From Hymenopellis radicata (Eukaryota; Basidiomycota; Agaricomycetes; Agaricales; Physalacriaceae), in assembly GCA_015501595.1 (NCBI GenBank), contig JADNRX010000162.1, positions 1 to 64,000 on the forward strand: a stretch of DNA of 64,000 nt, read 5' to 3'. Positions 1 to 10,515 of the stretch are shown piece by piece (position 1 is the first letter of the stretch; each line of letters starts with the position of its first letter). The translations under genes and the position numbers were made by a program. The notes below the pieces were generated by a model that worked only from the letters and a program-made list of their open reading frames with translations, made no database searches and had not been told where the DNA came from.

Positions 1-117
1 GTAGTGGCGAGTAGTTTAAATTACTATATTAGGACGAGTCTGCTACAAAATATATTGATTAGCGTGCAAAACTCCTCTGAAATTGACCCGCAAGCGAAGA
101 CGCAATGAAGAAGAGGC

Positions 118-379
118 GCGAAGAAGACGTCAGCACAGCCACAGTACACGCGTCATCTCCACCACCATGTCCGCGAAGAGAGCAGGACGCGCACGCGAAG
201 AGGAGAGCGCGCGCGGAGGAGATGCACGAAGAGGAGACACACCCAGCCGCATGAGAGACACCTACGAAGAGGACACGAACGACTAAGCACCGCCAGACGA
301 AGCATGCGCGAACACGAAGAGGAGATCGCCCACGAAGACGACCGGCAAAGCGACAAAGCATGCGCACCATCAAGAGGAG
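118..379 (+). repeat. Degenerate purine-rich CGAAGAGGAG repeats
   Basis: Variants of the decamer CGAAGAGGAG recur about every 20-50 bp (near 118, 195, 226, 264, 314, 333 and 370). The plus strand is strongly purine-rich here, which creates long Arg/Glu-rich ORFs on one strand and Ser/Cys/Leu-rich ones on the other. These ORFs look like by-products of composition. The stretch ends at a good intron donor (449), so part of it may be a charged, low-complexity 5' exon of the GATA gene downstream; I cannot prove that. Confidence 0.5.
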
Positions 380-497
380 ATGACCCGCCCAGCGTGCAGC
401 AGAAGGATCGCAACGACGAGAGCAGGCTGTCATCGACCAACGCTGGAGGTGTGTATCAACAAACGATCACTTTGTTTTAACTGACTGATACTCTTAG

Positions 498-1345
498 GAT
501 AAGCCAAGGCAATCAGCCTACAAGTTTGAGCCCGTCAATCCTTACCCTCCGACCTTTCCACAGCAGTCTTCGCCAGAGCTTCACCTAAAGACATGCCAGG
601 CCGTGTTGAACCTTTACCCGCGCCACGACCACAGCAGCAGCGTCGGCCATTCCCGCCGCTATCGCTACGCTAGGCGGGCCGAGAACTCCGCCACCGTATT
701 ACCCCCAATCTGCCTACCAGCCTTACCCTCTCCTCCTCCCCCCCAACATCATGGGGGATACTACGACCTCCCCCCTTCACACCCGTCTTCCCTTCACCAC
801 ATGCATCACCCACACGCAGCGGCTTATCCTCCTCCCCCCCACCCCTCGAGTATCGTATACACCGAGGACGCCAGCACCAAGCTGAGCGATCGCGTTCGTC
901 GCCGCTGCTTCAACTGCTGCACCACCGATACCTCCACGTGGCGCCGCTCAAACCTCTCCCCCGGCAAAGTCCTTTGCAACAAGTGCGGTCTCTTTGAGCG
1001 CACACACTCCCGCCCTCGGCCCGAGCAGTTTCCCCACAAACGCGGCCCGCTCTCCGGCGGCGCGCTCTCTCAGCAGCGGGGTCCCGATCCGGGCGCGTAC
1101 ATGATGCGTGGCACCCTACACATACGCCGCCATCCATGACTCATCCGCTCCCGCCGCCGCCGCCACCGAGCATGTACCCCGGTACAACCTTGCCGCCATT
1201 CTCCAACGTCGAGAAGCGCCCGTATACGCCACACGCGTATGCCTCTCGTGAGCCCTCACCGCCGGACTGGAATGCCGGAGAGAGGCAGCATTGGAGTCCT
1301 CCGCCGTCGCTCGTCAAGGACGAAACCATCCAAAGACGCCGATGA
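498..1345 (+). CDS. GATA-type zinc-finger transcription factor, frameshifted
   Basis: A GATA zinc finger lies around 895-1000 with the pattern C-x2-C-x19-C-x2-C (CFNC ... CNKCGLFERTHSRPRP) and the usual W-R-R in the loop. GATA factors bind DNA in the nucleus; fungal members act in nitrogen, light or iron control, and I cannot say which applies. A likely intron at 449-497 precedes the exon. Three frame changes are visible. The frame from 498 fits a Tyr/Pro-rich leader. A different frame reads RTPPPYYPQSAYQPYP near 680-730. The finger is back in the first frame after a seven-C run near 745. The Pro-rich tail (MTHPLPPPPPPS, from 1136) is shifted again by one base lost near 1100. Either the gene is decaying or homopolymers were miscalled. 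The start codon was not identified. Confidence 0.6.
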
Positions 1346-1611
1346 ACCTGAAAAGACTGCAGTTTCTGTTTGAGTCTGGACTCTTTATATATTCCCGTGT
1401 TTATATTCGTCTCTTGGTCCTTTTTGTTATTTATCTTGCTCTCATCGTCGCTATCTTCGCCAGTTGATCTGTCCTTGTACTTTTATACCACTACTCCTGT
1501 ACACGATCGTGTGCGCGTTTTTGATTTTGCAATGCATCTCTTTGATCCGGCATCAGATTCACAGTCGTGATTTTCCTGCATCAATGTTCGTTGATTTCAT
1601 CGCACGCGAGT
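1346..1611. other. Non-coding, T-rich 3' flank of the GATA gene
   Basis: A T-rich plus strand follows the GATA reading frame and probably includes its 3' UTR and terminator. I see no gene here. Confidence 0.4.
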
Positions 1612-2737
1612 TTAATTTACAGTCTGCTTGTCGCCGAACCAGTGGCACTTGTTGTAACAGCCAGTTTCGGTGTGTGGCGCAATAATATTGTAAGTATACA
1701 AGTCTGTATCACCGGGGAAGGTATCACCGCCTGTAGACACGCATAGTCGACCCAATGCGGGAAAGGAACACTGTTGAAACAGGTGGCGAAGAGGGTGTGC
1801 ATTTTGGTCAACATCGTCACCGTCTGGCATATAGACGGTTAAGTAGGTGAGATGAGTGCACACGATTGGATCCAGACCAACGCGGAGGGCTTCCAGAGAT
1901 CCTGGCGAACGTACCGTCTTGGTGATTATTTGCGGCCTCGAGAGCCTCTAAGACGGCGTGAATTTGGGACCAAGGAATTCCAAGCCAGTCACCATTTGCT
2001 AGGTCAAGCGTGTCGTAGCCCACTAACTTGGGCGCTTTCAAGTTGTCGAACAACTTCATGGGCGGAAGATTTGAATCTAATGCGTCGTTGTCTACACCCA
2101 GATAACGCAACAAATTGAAGGAGTCGCGAAGAGGGGAGAGGCTAAGAATCTCTCATGGAGCTGATACGGGAAGGGTCATAAGCAACGGGGGAAGTGGCCG
2201 TTCACCGAAAGAGTATATTTGGACATCCAGCTCAGGGCGAGCACTGTGGTCTATACGGCGGGTGAGACTCCAGGCTTCGCGTGAATTGACAGTTCGAAAG
2301 TGGGAACCTCGAGGGTAGATGCAAATTTGTGACCAAAGCGTTGGCGATTGGAGTACGACACGCCTCCATCATTGGCAGACAAGCTTAAATGCTTCAAGCT
2401 CATCATCATCGTCCATTGTCATTGCTTTATGTTCGTCTGGAAACCGTAATAAAGTCGTTATCCAAAGGATTTCGGTTAGGATTTCCGAGGGAAGTCGTGT
2501 TATTGGTGTTGACGGGCCGATCAGGTATGTATGTCCGAGATGCCGACTCAGGTCCGCCTCACACTTGATGCCATAAGCGAGCCCGTTTGCAAGCCGCTCT
2601 GTTCCACTTCGTATCAATATGTCATTCTGTGAGTCGGCTCTGACCATCCTAATCGCGGTATGCCTGATGTGAGGCTTGCTAGCCCAGGAGGAAACGTGGA
2701 GCCCATGTGCCGACACCTCCCGGGAATGGTCGAACAT
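1612..2737 (-). pseudogene. F-box/LRR-type protein pseudogene
   Basis: Read on the minus strand from 2737, an F-box core (ITRLPSEILTEIL) is followed by the usual Trp-rich segment (WRRVVLQSPTLWSQI) and LRR-like C-terminal sequence (LGIPWSQIHAVLEAL, then LRHLFQQCSFPALGRL). F-box proteins recruit substrates to SCF ubiquitin ligases. Two in-frame TGA codons interrupt one continuous frame, at 2369-2371 (between VCQ and WRRV) and 2153-2155. The first sits where relatives normally carry Arg or Lys. A frame change near 1910-1930 separates the last segment. With two stops and a shift, a working product is unlikely. It lies head-to-head with another partial F-box copy on the plus strand. Confidence 0.75.
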
Positions 2738-3723
2738 TTGCTAGGGCCAGTTTCGCGCCGCATCCAATCATTACACCTATTCATTGACGTGCCATTGATT
2801 CGCGGGCTTCATCCTCTTCGCAAATCCTTTCATGCAATGAAAGAGCTCTACATCAATGTTAATAATGCCTTCCGTTCGGATCCTTCAGACGAGTTGTCGG
2901 ATTTATTCGTGGAGACTCCAAATTTGACTCTTTACGAGACGCGCAACGTCGCTGACCCAAGCTCGTTTGGGATCCCATGGCACCAAATCAAATGCTGCGG
3001 TCCCAGTGTCTCCTGGTTCCCATCTGAAATCTCAGAATTCTTTCCGCTGCAGGTAACTTACAGGAAGCCGCATTTCGTGATATGATTTTTGGAGAACCGC
3101 CGGAACAGATCGTATCTACTTCCATCGTGTGTGCCCGTCTTGTATCATTGGAGTTGACTGCGGGGCACCTTTCCGGGCCACATCCGATCCACCAGGTATT
3201 TGAGCTCTGCTCCTTCCCTGTATTTGTCACGATGGCCTCCCCTCAGGAATACTTCGGTGACAGGTTTGACTGGTCAGAAACTTTCCCAGCTCTCCTTCGT
3301 TGTATTCAACGTTCCCGAAGTCCACTCTGCACATTAATGTTCGACTACGCACTCGTCGCATCTGCGGATGTTACGAAGCTCTTCCGAACTGTCCCCACCT
3401 TGGAAGATGTCCGGTTAACGAGAATCCGCAGTGGTATTGACAGCGACGTCATACAGAGCTTGTGTGTTCAGGGGAATGGTGTTATCCCTCTCCCCCGCTT
3501 ACGCGCCTTGCACCTCGACGGCCATTTGACTTTCAATCTGGATCTCTTTGTACAGATGGTCAAAGGCCGCTGGGAGGCTTCACCTTTGCTTTCGATTACA
3601 CTGGGTTGGTGCGGTTCAGTACTGCGGGAACCATTTAATTCAACACCTGTGGTCCCTCCTACCAAGTCTTTTAGTGTACTCGAACTTCTGTACAGCAACA
3701 AGGACTACAGTATCGGTTTATAG
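2660..3723 (+). pseudogene. F-box-family LRR fragment lacking its F-box
   Basis: Two frames carry the C-terminal half of the same family as the neighbouring minus-strand genes: RRIQSLHLFIDVPLIRGLHP near 2755-2815, then from 3082 a long LRR-like stretch with FELCSFPVFVT, IQRSRSPLCTLMF and LRALHLDGHLTFNLDLF. The N-terminal F-box and coiled coil of the relatives are absent, so this is a 5'-truncated copy. The frames join across an 11-base stretch, gtaacttacag, at about 3054-3064. It begins GT and ends AG but is far too short for a spliceosomal intron. The neighbour on the left is an inverted copy that does retain the F-box. Confidence 0.65.
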
Positions 3724-5388
3724 TAAGCCGCCACTATAATCTAATTTCAGTCCCAGCGCTTCATACGGCTTCAGTCCGCGCACAATACTCTGTGCTTTGG
3801 CGCGAGTCTCCTTAGTCGTGTCCCACAAGTACAGACCGATTGAATGCAGCGGAGCAACATCCCAACGACTTTTCACCATATCCACGAATAAGGATGGGTT
3901 GAATTGGATGTCACCATCGATATGCAGGGAGCGAAAACCCGGAACGCATACAACAGCATCTGGATCCTGGGGAACGCAGAGGCAGCGTAGGACGGCGTCG
4001 TCGATACCTGAAACGTACTCTTCCATGAAGACCGTCGTAAGAGTGGGAGTCGTCTTCAAGAGCGCGATCATGTCTGTAGAGACGATATCGCCGCCGTGGT
4101 ATCCCAAGGCCGAGAGCGGACTCCGGGAGCGCTGAAGGCAGACCACAAGAGCGTGAAAGACCGCAGGCTCTCCGGGATCTGGAAATACAACGTCTAAGTC
4201 CGTCAACTTGGGAAAGGTGCAATGCGTAAATATCTGCAGGATGGGGTTTTCGCCTCTGCGATGATCGAGGTTCAGTTTTAGAGTCGTAAGGTGGGCGCAC
4301 AGGATGGGATCGTTCTCAATCTGAAGGGACAAGGAGCCGGCTGATAGATCTAACATGATCCGTTCGAGATGCGTAGCGCGTTGTAGGACGGAGAAGGCGC
4401 TTTGGGATTCGAAGTCTGGTGGGGAAGGGCCAAATTTAACGGAGAACCGCTTGAGCTGCAGCCACGGGATTTGGTACCAACCCAAGGGGTCGGTTATATC
4501 TACTGTCCTGTAGACAATGAGGTTAGGGAGATTGGCGAAGAGCGCTATGGAGTTATCGTCGGAGATCTGGGGTGTTATGTGTGGATTTTGAGAATTTTCA
4601 AAGCTGTGAATTCATCGCGAAGAGGATGAAAATCTCGGATCATCTCCGCGGGGAGTGCAATATGCAGCTTTCGAATTCGAGGTGCGATAGAGTGCAGGAT
4701 CGTCAAGACCTGCAGAGGGAGCGGGTCCATTTCGTCAAATGGCCCATGCCCAGCTAATGTGATGTAGACATCGAGAGTGGTCTGTCCGGCGCGGCTTATG
4801 CGTTGTGTAAGGTAACGAGCATAGAGTGAATCGGGATCTTCAAAGTAGTGGGGCCAAGGGACGATGAGGATCTGGGACCAAAGCCCGGGAGAGTTGAGAA
4901 TGTCTCGCCTCCACCAATGGCAAACGCGCTGATATTCGCCCAGCTCGTCCTCTATCGCATCCAATTCCCATTGCGTGCCAAGATTGGGCATTATCGGACA
5001 GCCGTGGACGACCGAACCACCTCGAACTACGAAGTGCAGGCTTTTCAAGTGTGAAACGAAGGATATGAGCGAGTATCTCGGAAGGCATACGCCTAATTGG
5101 AGCTAAAATCTGCTCCCTCCTCTGGACTGCACGAGACAACTGGGCGCCGTGGTCACGCAACAGCTGCAGCTCTCGCTCGACTGTTCCAATTTCGGCCAAG
5201 AGGGCGTGTCGTAACTGTATGATTTTTTCAAGAGAACGGTCCACGTTCTCAATGTTCGATTTTGTATCTGACAGGGAACTGGCTAGAACGTTTTCCTGCG
5301 TAGGCGTAGGACAATCGTTTCCAATTGCAAGATGATATAGCAAAGGATCATCGTCAATGGGATCGCGAAACACGGATTGAAGGCGCAA
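3718..5388 (-). pseudogene. F-box/LRR protein with coiled-coil N-terminus, frame-disrupted
   Basis: From 5388 on the minus strand: an N-terminal coiled coil (SLEKIIQLRHALLAEIGTVE), then an F-box (APIRRMPSEILAHIL), the common basidiomycete arrangement for SCF substrate receptors. Downstream, in a second frame (5048-4575), are YQRVCHWWRRDILNSPGLWS and LRR-like sequence. In a third frame (4485-3718) the C-terminal LRRs continue to a stop. The second switch sits near 4580-4600, next to AAAA runs, and fits the loss of one base. The first, near 5050, would need an added base or an unrecognised intron. If the shifts are sequencing errors, this would be an intact gene of about 530 residues. The C-terminal block closely resembles the plus-strand fragment at 3082-3723. 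Confidence 0.65.
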
Positions 5389-5757
5389 CGTAGGGGGTAA
5401 ATGGTTCGGACATGGGCATTTTGTGGCTCCCTCGCATGCGGTCCACGTATTCTCAAGGGCTAGAGGCGGCTTCAGAAAGGCCGGAGAATTAAACAGTGAG
5501 TATACCCACAGAAAGGCATGTTCCAGGAAACTAGTGTAGCGTTCAGAATCAAGTTACCAAACCAGGAACCAACCGGAACTCACGTGTCACTCTGGGTTTA
5601 CCGCCATGCCGACTTGTGCCGAACTCTGCTGCAAGGACATCTTGAGGACATCTGTAAGTTACAACGTTTGATGAAGATGCTCGTTTCGTTGAGTAAGACG
5701 ATGGTCTTGGGGTTTCTTATGCACATGGTTCTCGGCTTGCGCGTTGATCTCGCGAGG

Positions 5758-5919
5758 AAGACGCGTTATGCTCTTTTTTTTTTTTTTGGATGTACGCTGT
5801 CAGGGCGAAGCCCTGACCAAATTCATCAACCGATATCACCGGTCTTCGAACTTCGTAGTGGAGAGAGGGGAGGCGTCGGTCAAAATGCGTTACCGCACAC
5901 GGTAAGACGCGTTATGCTC
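5758..5919 (-). mobile_element. SINE-like retroposon with 16-bp target-site duplications
   Basis: A 130-bp insert (5774-5903) is bounded by identical 16-bp direct repeats AAGACGCGTTATGCTC at 5758-5773 and 5904-5919. On the minus strand the insert ends in a run of 14 A (T14 on the plus strand at 5774-5787) directly next to one repeat. That is the signature of target-primed reverse transcription. Just inside the tail is a strong hairpin, GTCAGGGCTTCGCCCTGAC. A GTTCGAAGACC stretch in the middle resembles a pol III B box; no convincing A box was found. It carries no ORF of its own. It ends 43 bp before the BTB start codon at 5962, in the promoter or 5' UTR. Confidence 0.7.
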
Positions 5920-5961
5920 AGCGGTCACGGGATCAAATCGATCTTCCTTTCGCCCATCAAC

Positions 5962-7020
5962 ATGGCCCAAGCTCAGTCATCTGAGGCAACCTCCCGGCCA
6001 GTGAAGCGGGCACGACCAAACAGCGCAGAGCCTGAGCACACCTTTACCGGTAGCCCAGACTTTTGGTTCGAAGATGGCAATATCATTTTGATCAGCGCTG
6101 GCGACTCTGAGGGGCCGTCAAAGATTGGGTTCAGAGTCCATCTCGGTTTTCTGGCCAGACACTCCGAGTTCTTCGACGACATGTTCAGGCTGGCCAAGCC
6201 TTCCGCCTCGGATGGACGCGCTTGCACCAATCTCCCAGTCACGGATTCCGCTGAGGATCTGGACCATTTTCTGCATGCCGTGTATGATATTGGGTACGCT
6301 CAAGGTTTCTTTTTTCATTCAAATATAAATATCTTTCTCAGGTATTTTGTCCCCGAAAAAGAGCGTACGCCGTTCACTCAACTAGCAGCTATGCTCCGCA
6401 TGGCAACAAAATACATCTGCCCGAAGCTGCGCGCAGATGTGATCGCTCATCTTGAAAAGATTTATACAACCCAACGTTACTATCTTGACGTCTCTCATGA
6501 TCTCCTTCCTGAGGATTGCCTCCGAAATCGCGTTCATGCGATACACGCCATCCAGATGGCGCGCGAAAATGACGTGCCCGCCATCATGCCCGCGGCTTTT
6601 TATCTCGCCACCACGATCCACCCGATGGAGTACGTCCTCTACAACCACATCCTCGTCCCAGACGACGATCGACGTGTTATTGCGGGTCGGGCACGTATCA
6701 CGGAGAAAGTCCTCGAGGGCGCATGGAGTTGGCTGCTGGATCACGCCCTGGAGCATTGTACCATTTATGAATGTCGCCAAACGCGCTGGACGGCCATGCA
6801 GGATCTCGCACGGAATGCGAGCTCAGCGACAAACTTGTTCATAGAGCCCATGCCCCATGAGGGTATAGGGAGCGTAGCGCTCAAAAATGCACAAGTGGTG
6901 GAGAAAGGGCAAATTTGCTATAACTGCTTTGTGGAGTGGGAGCGAGACGAAGATGGCCAGTATGAGAACCTCTGGCAAGAGCTGCCTCACTACTTTAGCC
7001 TTGAAGATTGGATTAGATAG
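5962..7020 (+). CDS. BTB/POZ protein with C-terminal Cys module (BTB copy 1)
   Basis: The start at 5962 (MAQAQSSEATS) was chosen because the paralogues at 10516, 16461 and 17749 begin at the equivalent place with an RPxKRAR motif. The upstream in-frame ATG at 5518 would run through the SINE-like insert. A BTB domain (FWFEDGNIILIS ... FRVHLGFLARHSEFFDDMF) occupies about residues 30-130, followed by a helical region and a Cys module: C-x4-C (CTIYEC) and C-x2-C (CYNC). A 48-bp intron at 6294-6341 keeps frame, joining DIG to YFVPEKE. BTB proteins of this type are candidate Cullin-3 adaptors; that role is inferred from the fold. The product would be about 336 residues. Confidence 0.85.
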   Translation: MAQAQSSEATSRPVKRARPNSAEPEHTFTGSPDFWFEDGNIILISAGDSEGPSKIGFRVHLGFLARHSEFFDDMFRLAKPSASDGRACTNLPVTDSAEDLDHFLHAVYDIGYAQGFFFHSNINIFLRYFVPEKERTPFTQLAAMLRMATKYICPKLRADVIAHLEKIYTTQRYYLDVSHDLLPEDCLRNRVHAIHAIQMARENDVPAIMPAAFYLATTIHPMEYVLYNHILVPDDDRRVIAGRARITEKVLEGAWSWLLDHALEHCTIYECRQTRWTAMQDLARNASSATNLFIEPMPHEGIGSVALKNAQVVEKGQICYNCFVEWERDEDGQYENLWQELPHYFSLEDWIR

Positions 7021-7125
7021 AAGCTCTAGAGCCGAGATCGATTTACGCATGCATAAGAATACAGTCAGGAAACAACGAAATACAGTAAAGACGAAAATGA
7101 AAGAAACATTCTACATCGCACACTG

Positions 7126-8436
7126 CTATACGCTCTTGACGTACTCCTTCCCTGCCTTGCGACAACACCTCTTCAAATCATCAGCAATCTTTTCCTTGTC
7201 TAATATGTGCCGGCTTGCGACTTCGTCAATCGCGTGCTGCCTGAACGTTGCAATGATAGCATCTGCCCCATCCAACAACTGTTCTCTGCTGACTGGCGCG
7301 CCCGGGTGGCTACCAGGTACAGTGGCGAAATGACGAGGGGAGAGGTGATGGCACATCGATTGAAGGAGAACTGTCACAGCGTCGAGGTCATATGTTGGCG
7401 AACATGATATGCTCGAATCCTTGGAACCCGTGATAGCGGCAACTTTCGAGCGACCTGATACTTGGGTCGAGAAGTATGCCTTGGTAGCAGTCAGCGTAAA
7501 GAAGATCGTGCAATGATGGGGAAGTACCAAGTTCATTTCGAAGAGGAATATAGGAACGACGACAAATAGATCTCTATTGGGATGTTAGATGTTGGAGAAA
7601 GGCAGAGGCGAAACGAACATCATAGCAGTAACTGGAAGGAGACATGCAGAACTAGATACACATGTGTAAGTAAGTGGTAAGTCTCGGGGAGCGAGGTACA
7701 ACATACCCAACCGCATTAACTGTCGCCCTCTTCTGCGTCTTCTTGAGCACCGCATTCATGTTGAACTGCACGAATTCTGGCGTGACCGGCGCTCCTTCCG
7801 GCCCAGTCGCATCAGCAGGATAGAGAACTGTGAGCTAGATAAATCGATTAATGCACGAAGAAATACTCAAACCACAGGAGCTCGACATACATGACCGAGT
7901 TTCTTTTTCGGAGGAACGCGTCCAAGAGCTTCTATCCTCGAGTTGGGCAGATAATGTATAACGCCGTCAGCGATCTACATCATCTCTGAGCTTCACTTGG
8001 ATATAAGAGTTGATAATGAACTTACACCAACGGCTTTGCCTTTAAACCGTTTCCATCGCCCCGCGTTGGGTTCTTGTCCTAACCGAATCTTTTCGCCTTG
8101 CGCAATCTCCTCCTGCCATTTCCTCTCCGCCTTCTTCACCATTCCTTCCTTGCCCTTCTTACCATAAGCATCCCGTCCGGGCTTTTCATACGGAGCCCGC
8201 GGAAGCGTGTAGAGCAGGTAAGGCGACGTCGGCTGCTTGTGGGAGCGGATGGGCGTGGGGAATGGGATGGCGAAGATGATGGTGGGAAGGTGCGTGCCGA
8301 CGAGTGTCTCGGGATGTGACGCCGTCGTGGGGCTAGAGGTTGACGGGCTCGCAAGGGGCTGGGGTGCTTCATAAGCACTGTCGTACGCAGGAGGAGGAGG
8401 AGCGCGTGTGTCGTCAACCTTGGTCGACATGATCAT
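7126..8436 (-). CDS. Fungal protein of unknown function with a hydrophobic segment
   Basis: Five exons are inferred on the minus strand: 8436-8026, 7974-7891, 7834-7707, 7651-7619 and 7573-7126. Introns are 51, 56, 55 and 45 bp with good GT..AG ends, and the joined frame of 1,104 bp is open (367 residues). The N-terminus is Pro/Ser-rich and probably disordered. The middle is basic (KKGKEGMVKKAERKWQEE). A hydrophobic stretch formed across the short fourth exon (PVTAMIDLFVVVPIFLFEM) could be a membrane helix. The C-terminal part is soluble and ends in a charged helix. Consistent splicing argues for a real, expressed gene. I do not recognise the family. Confidence 0.75.
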
Positions 8437-9480
8437 GGGGATTGGGAGGAAACGGGGTGCAGACAGACACCAGGGGTATTATACGTGGTGGGGAGAAGCG
8501 GGTGAACAGCGGCGTGCGGCGTGAATGTGCAGTAAGTATGCTTTATGTCAGAGCCTACTACCCGGGTTGCCACTCGGTGCTGCCTGGATGTGAACAGCAC
8601 TGTACTGCGGCAGACTACGGCGTGGTTAGATCTTCGGCCAAGGTGCTCGCTAAATCTGCCTCCGTGGAAAAACGATTCAAATGAGTGACGACATGCATCC
8701 GGGCTATGCATATCCCATCGGGATGACAGTTGGTTTCCTTGTCAGCGGGTCCACAAGCCCGCCTGCGTCGCACTAAGCGTCGGGATGTTAGGTGATGGTC
8801 CAAAAGGAAGTGTGTAAGATAGCCCGACGGCGAAAGGAATCGGACTAGATCGCCGGTCCCGTGACCCCCGCGACTTTTGTTTGAAACCACGACTCAAAAT
8901 GGCGATCCAAATGCGCAAAGCCTATCCTACGAAGATTCAGGACACTAATTTCTAGTTTACTTTCCTCAATATACTGTATACTGTTCGGTGCGTTTCCCGT
9001 ACATGTCCTTTGCCTGATTCTTTGGTAGTTTCCCTCTGGAAACGCGCAGAGGACTCATGTATCTGGTCTAACACTTGGCGTTAATTCAGCTGCAACGTTG
9101 AATACCTTACCTTTCTTTGAAACTTAGCTGGGACTCGTATTCAACCTGCCGCTCTGGAATGTGAATGTGCGTTGTTCGTCCAATCTATGCAGCCGAAGCA
9201 ATGCACGCAAGGAGCTGCTTCTGTCGTTTCATGGCATTTATCGCTACTCAACAGAGTCGCGCGCTCGGCTACGGGAGTCATTACGTTTGTGGGCCGAGGT
9301 TCTGACAGAGGAGAGCCAAGGCATCAAGAACGATTTGCACACGCCAACACTGCACGTCTGATCTCCGTGGCCCTGCCGTGAGCGCTCTCCGTCAAGTGAA
9401 ACAACGAGCGGCCTTTTATAAGTATGAGTATGAGTATGATGCTATCCTTGCTCTATCTTTTCATCTTTCCACCGCTCACG
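8437..9480. other. Intergenic, divergent promoter region
   Basis: The stretch separates divergently transcribed genes starting at 8436 (minus) and 9481 (plus). The only structure I see is a short tandem TATGAG repeat at about 9422-9439, immediately upstream of the plus-strand gene. No supported gene or RNA. Confidence 0.5.
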
Positions 9481-10296
9481 ATGTCCAGGACATATTGCTT
9501 CAAGCAGAAGAAATACGATGGTGGAGGAACGATTGTTGACCTTACCGATGGCGGCGTCGTGTGGAAGCTCTATGATAAAGATGACGAGAAGTTCTTTGGG
9601 AGTGCCTTGAAAGATAGCGTCAGTCAAATTCTGTTTTCTCTCGCTCGAGACTGACATGGTCCCGTATCGGTTCCTGTTCCTTAGCCAACAAAGCTTTCAC
9701 GAGCGAAGGACAAGAGCAAGATAGGCGCTTTCGACTTCAGCAAGGAACGTTTCAAGGATTCTGCGGGTATATGGGGAAAGCGTGGACGGAAGCTACGCTT
9801 CTTGGGCGACATTTTCAATGACAAGTGAGGCGTCATGGGGATATTCTCTCGCAAACCTAATCAGGAATCCTTGTAGCCTCGCATTCGTTCTGCCTTCCGT
9901 GGGCAAGTTTGAATGGGATACATACGACAACTCGGAGTGGCGTCTTTTATCGTGGCGCGGCCATGAGCAACACGACGACGGGTCAGATGCCATACGCGAC
10001 CGCCTACCTGTTCTTGCACGTCTACGCATTCGGGATGACTGGGACACGGAGTTCATTGATTGTGGGGCTGGAGTCGGAGGTTTGAGACTTCTTGAAGCGT
10101 GTATTGTGACGTGAGTACATCGCTCTCCTCGACGCCGGTGGCTTGGGCGTTGATCTCGCTTCACAGGGCGCTGATTTTGCATTATATAAACGATAACGAT
10201 GAATCGGGTATGAGCAAGAAGTTAAGCTACAGGGAGAGCGATGGGCCCGCAGATGATAGTGATGAAGGAGATGGGGACGATTATGGCGGGCACTGA
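9481..10296 (+). CDS. Small four-exon protein of unknown function
   Basis: Exons are inferred at 9481-9618, 9685-9824, 9877-10110 and 10167-10296. Introns of 66, 52 and 56 bp have clean GT..AG ends, and the joined frame codes for 213 residues. It begins MSRTYCFKQKKYDGGGTIVD, continues with a basic central exon (KRGRKLRFLGDIF) and has a conserved-looking C-terminal helix (LRLLEACIVTALILHYI) followed by an Asp/Gly-rich acidic tail. The pattern recalls small basidiomycete proteins with a beta-rich tubby-like core, but that is only an impression. No signal peptide, so it is probably cytosolic. An upstream ATG at 9424 would add a hydrophobic leader; I prefer 9481 because it starts on the typical core. 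Confidence 0.7.
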
Positions 10297-10515
10297 TGAG
10301 GCTGTTCTCCTTCGCCCCTCGGGCCCAGAAATTCGCCATTCGTTGTAGAAATAAATATGTTCGCATTCTATCATTTCTTATGCTCCGTGGATTGTTCGCT
10401 TCCTCTGCTTCCAATTCTTATTACTTATGCCAGGTTGAAGCCAATAACTTGTGGGCGTCTATTTGGCATGATCTGATCCCGTGATCGTATAACCCCTTCC
10501 TTTCCGTCCACGACG

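Noticed and set aside
59..440. Long overlapping ORFs on both strands
   Set aside because: They arise from the purine-rich repeat; no domain, no splice context, and composition is extreme.
5518..5961. Upstream extension of BTB copy 1 to the ATG at 5518
   Set aside because: It would be translated through the SINE-like insert and its T14 run; paralogues start at the position equivalent to 5962.
9793..10414. Two long minus-strand ORFs opposite the small four-exon gene
   Set aside because: They are Arg/Ser-rich shadow frames; the plus strand has four exons with in-frame junctions.
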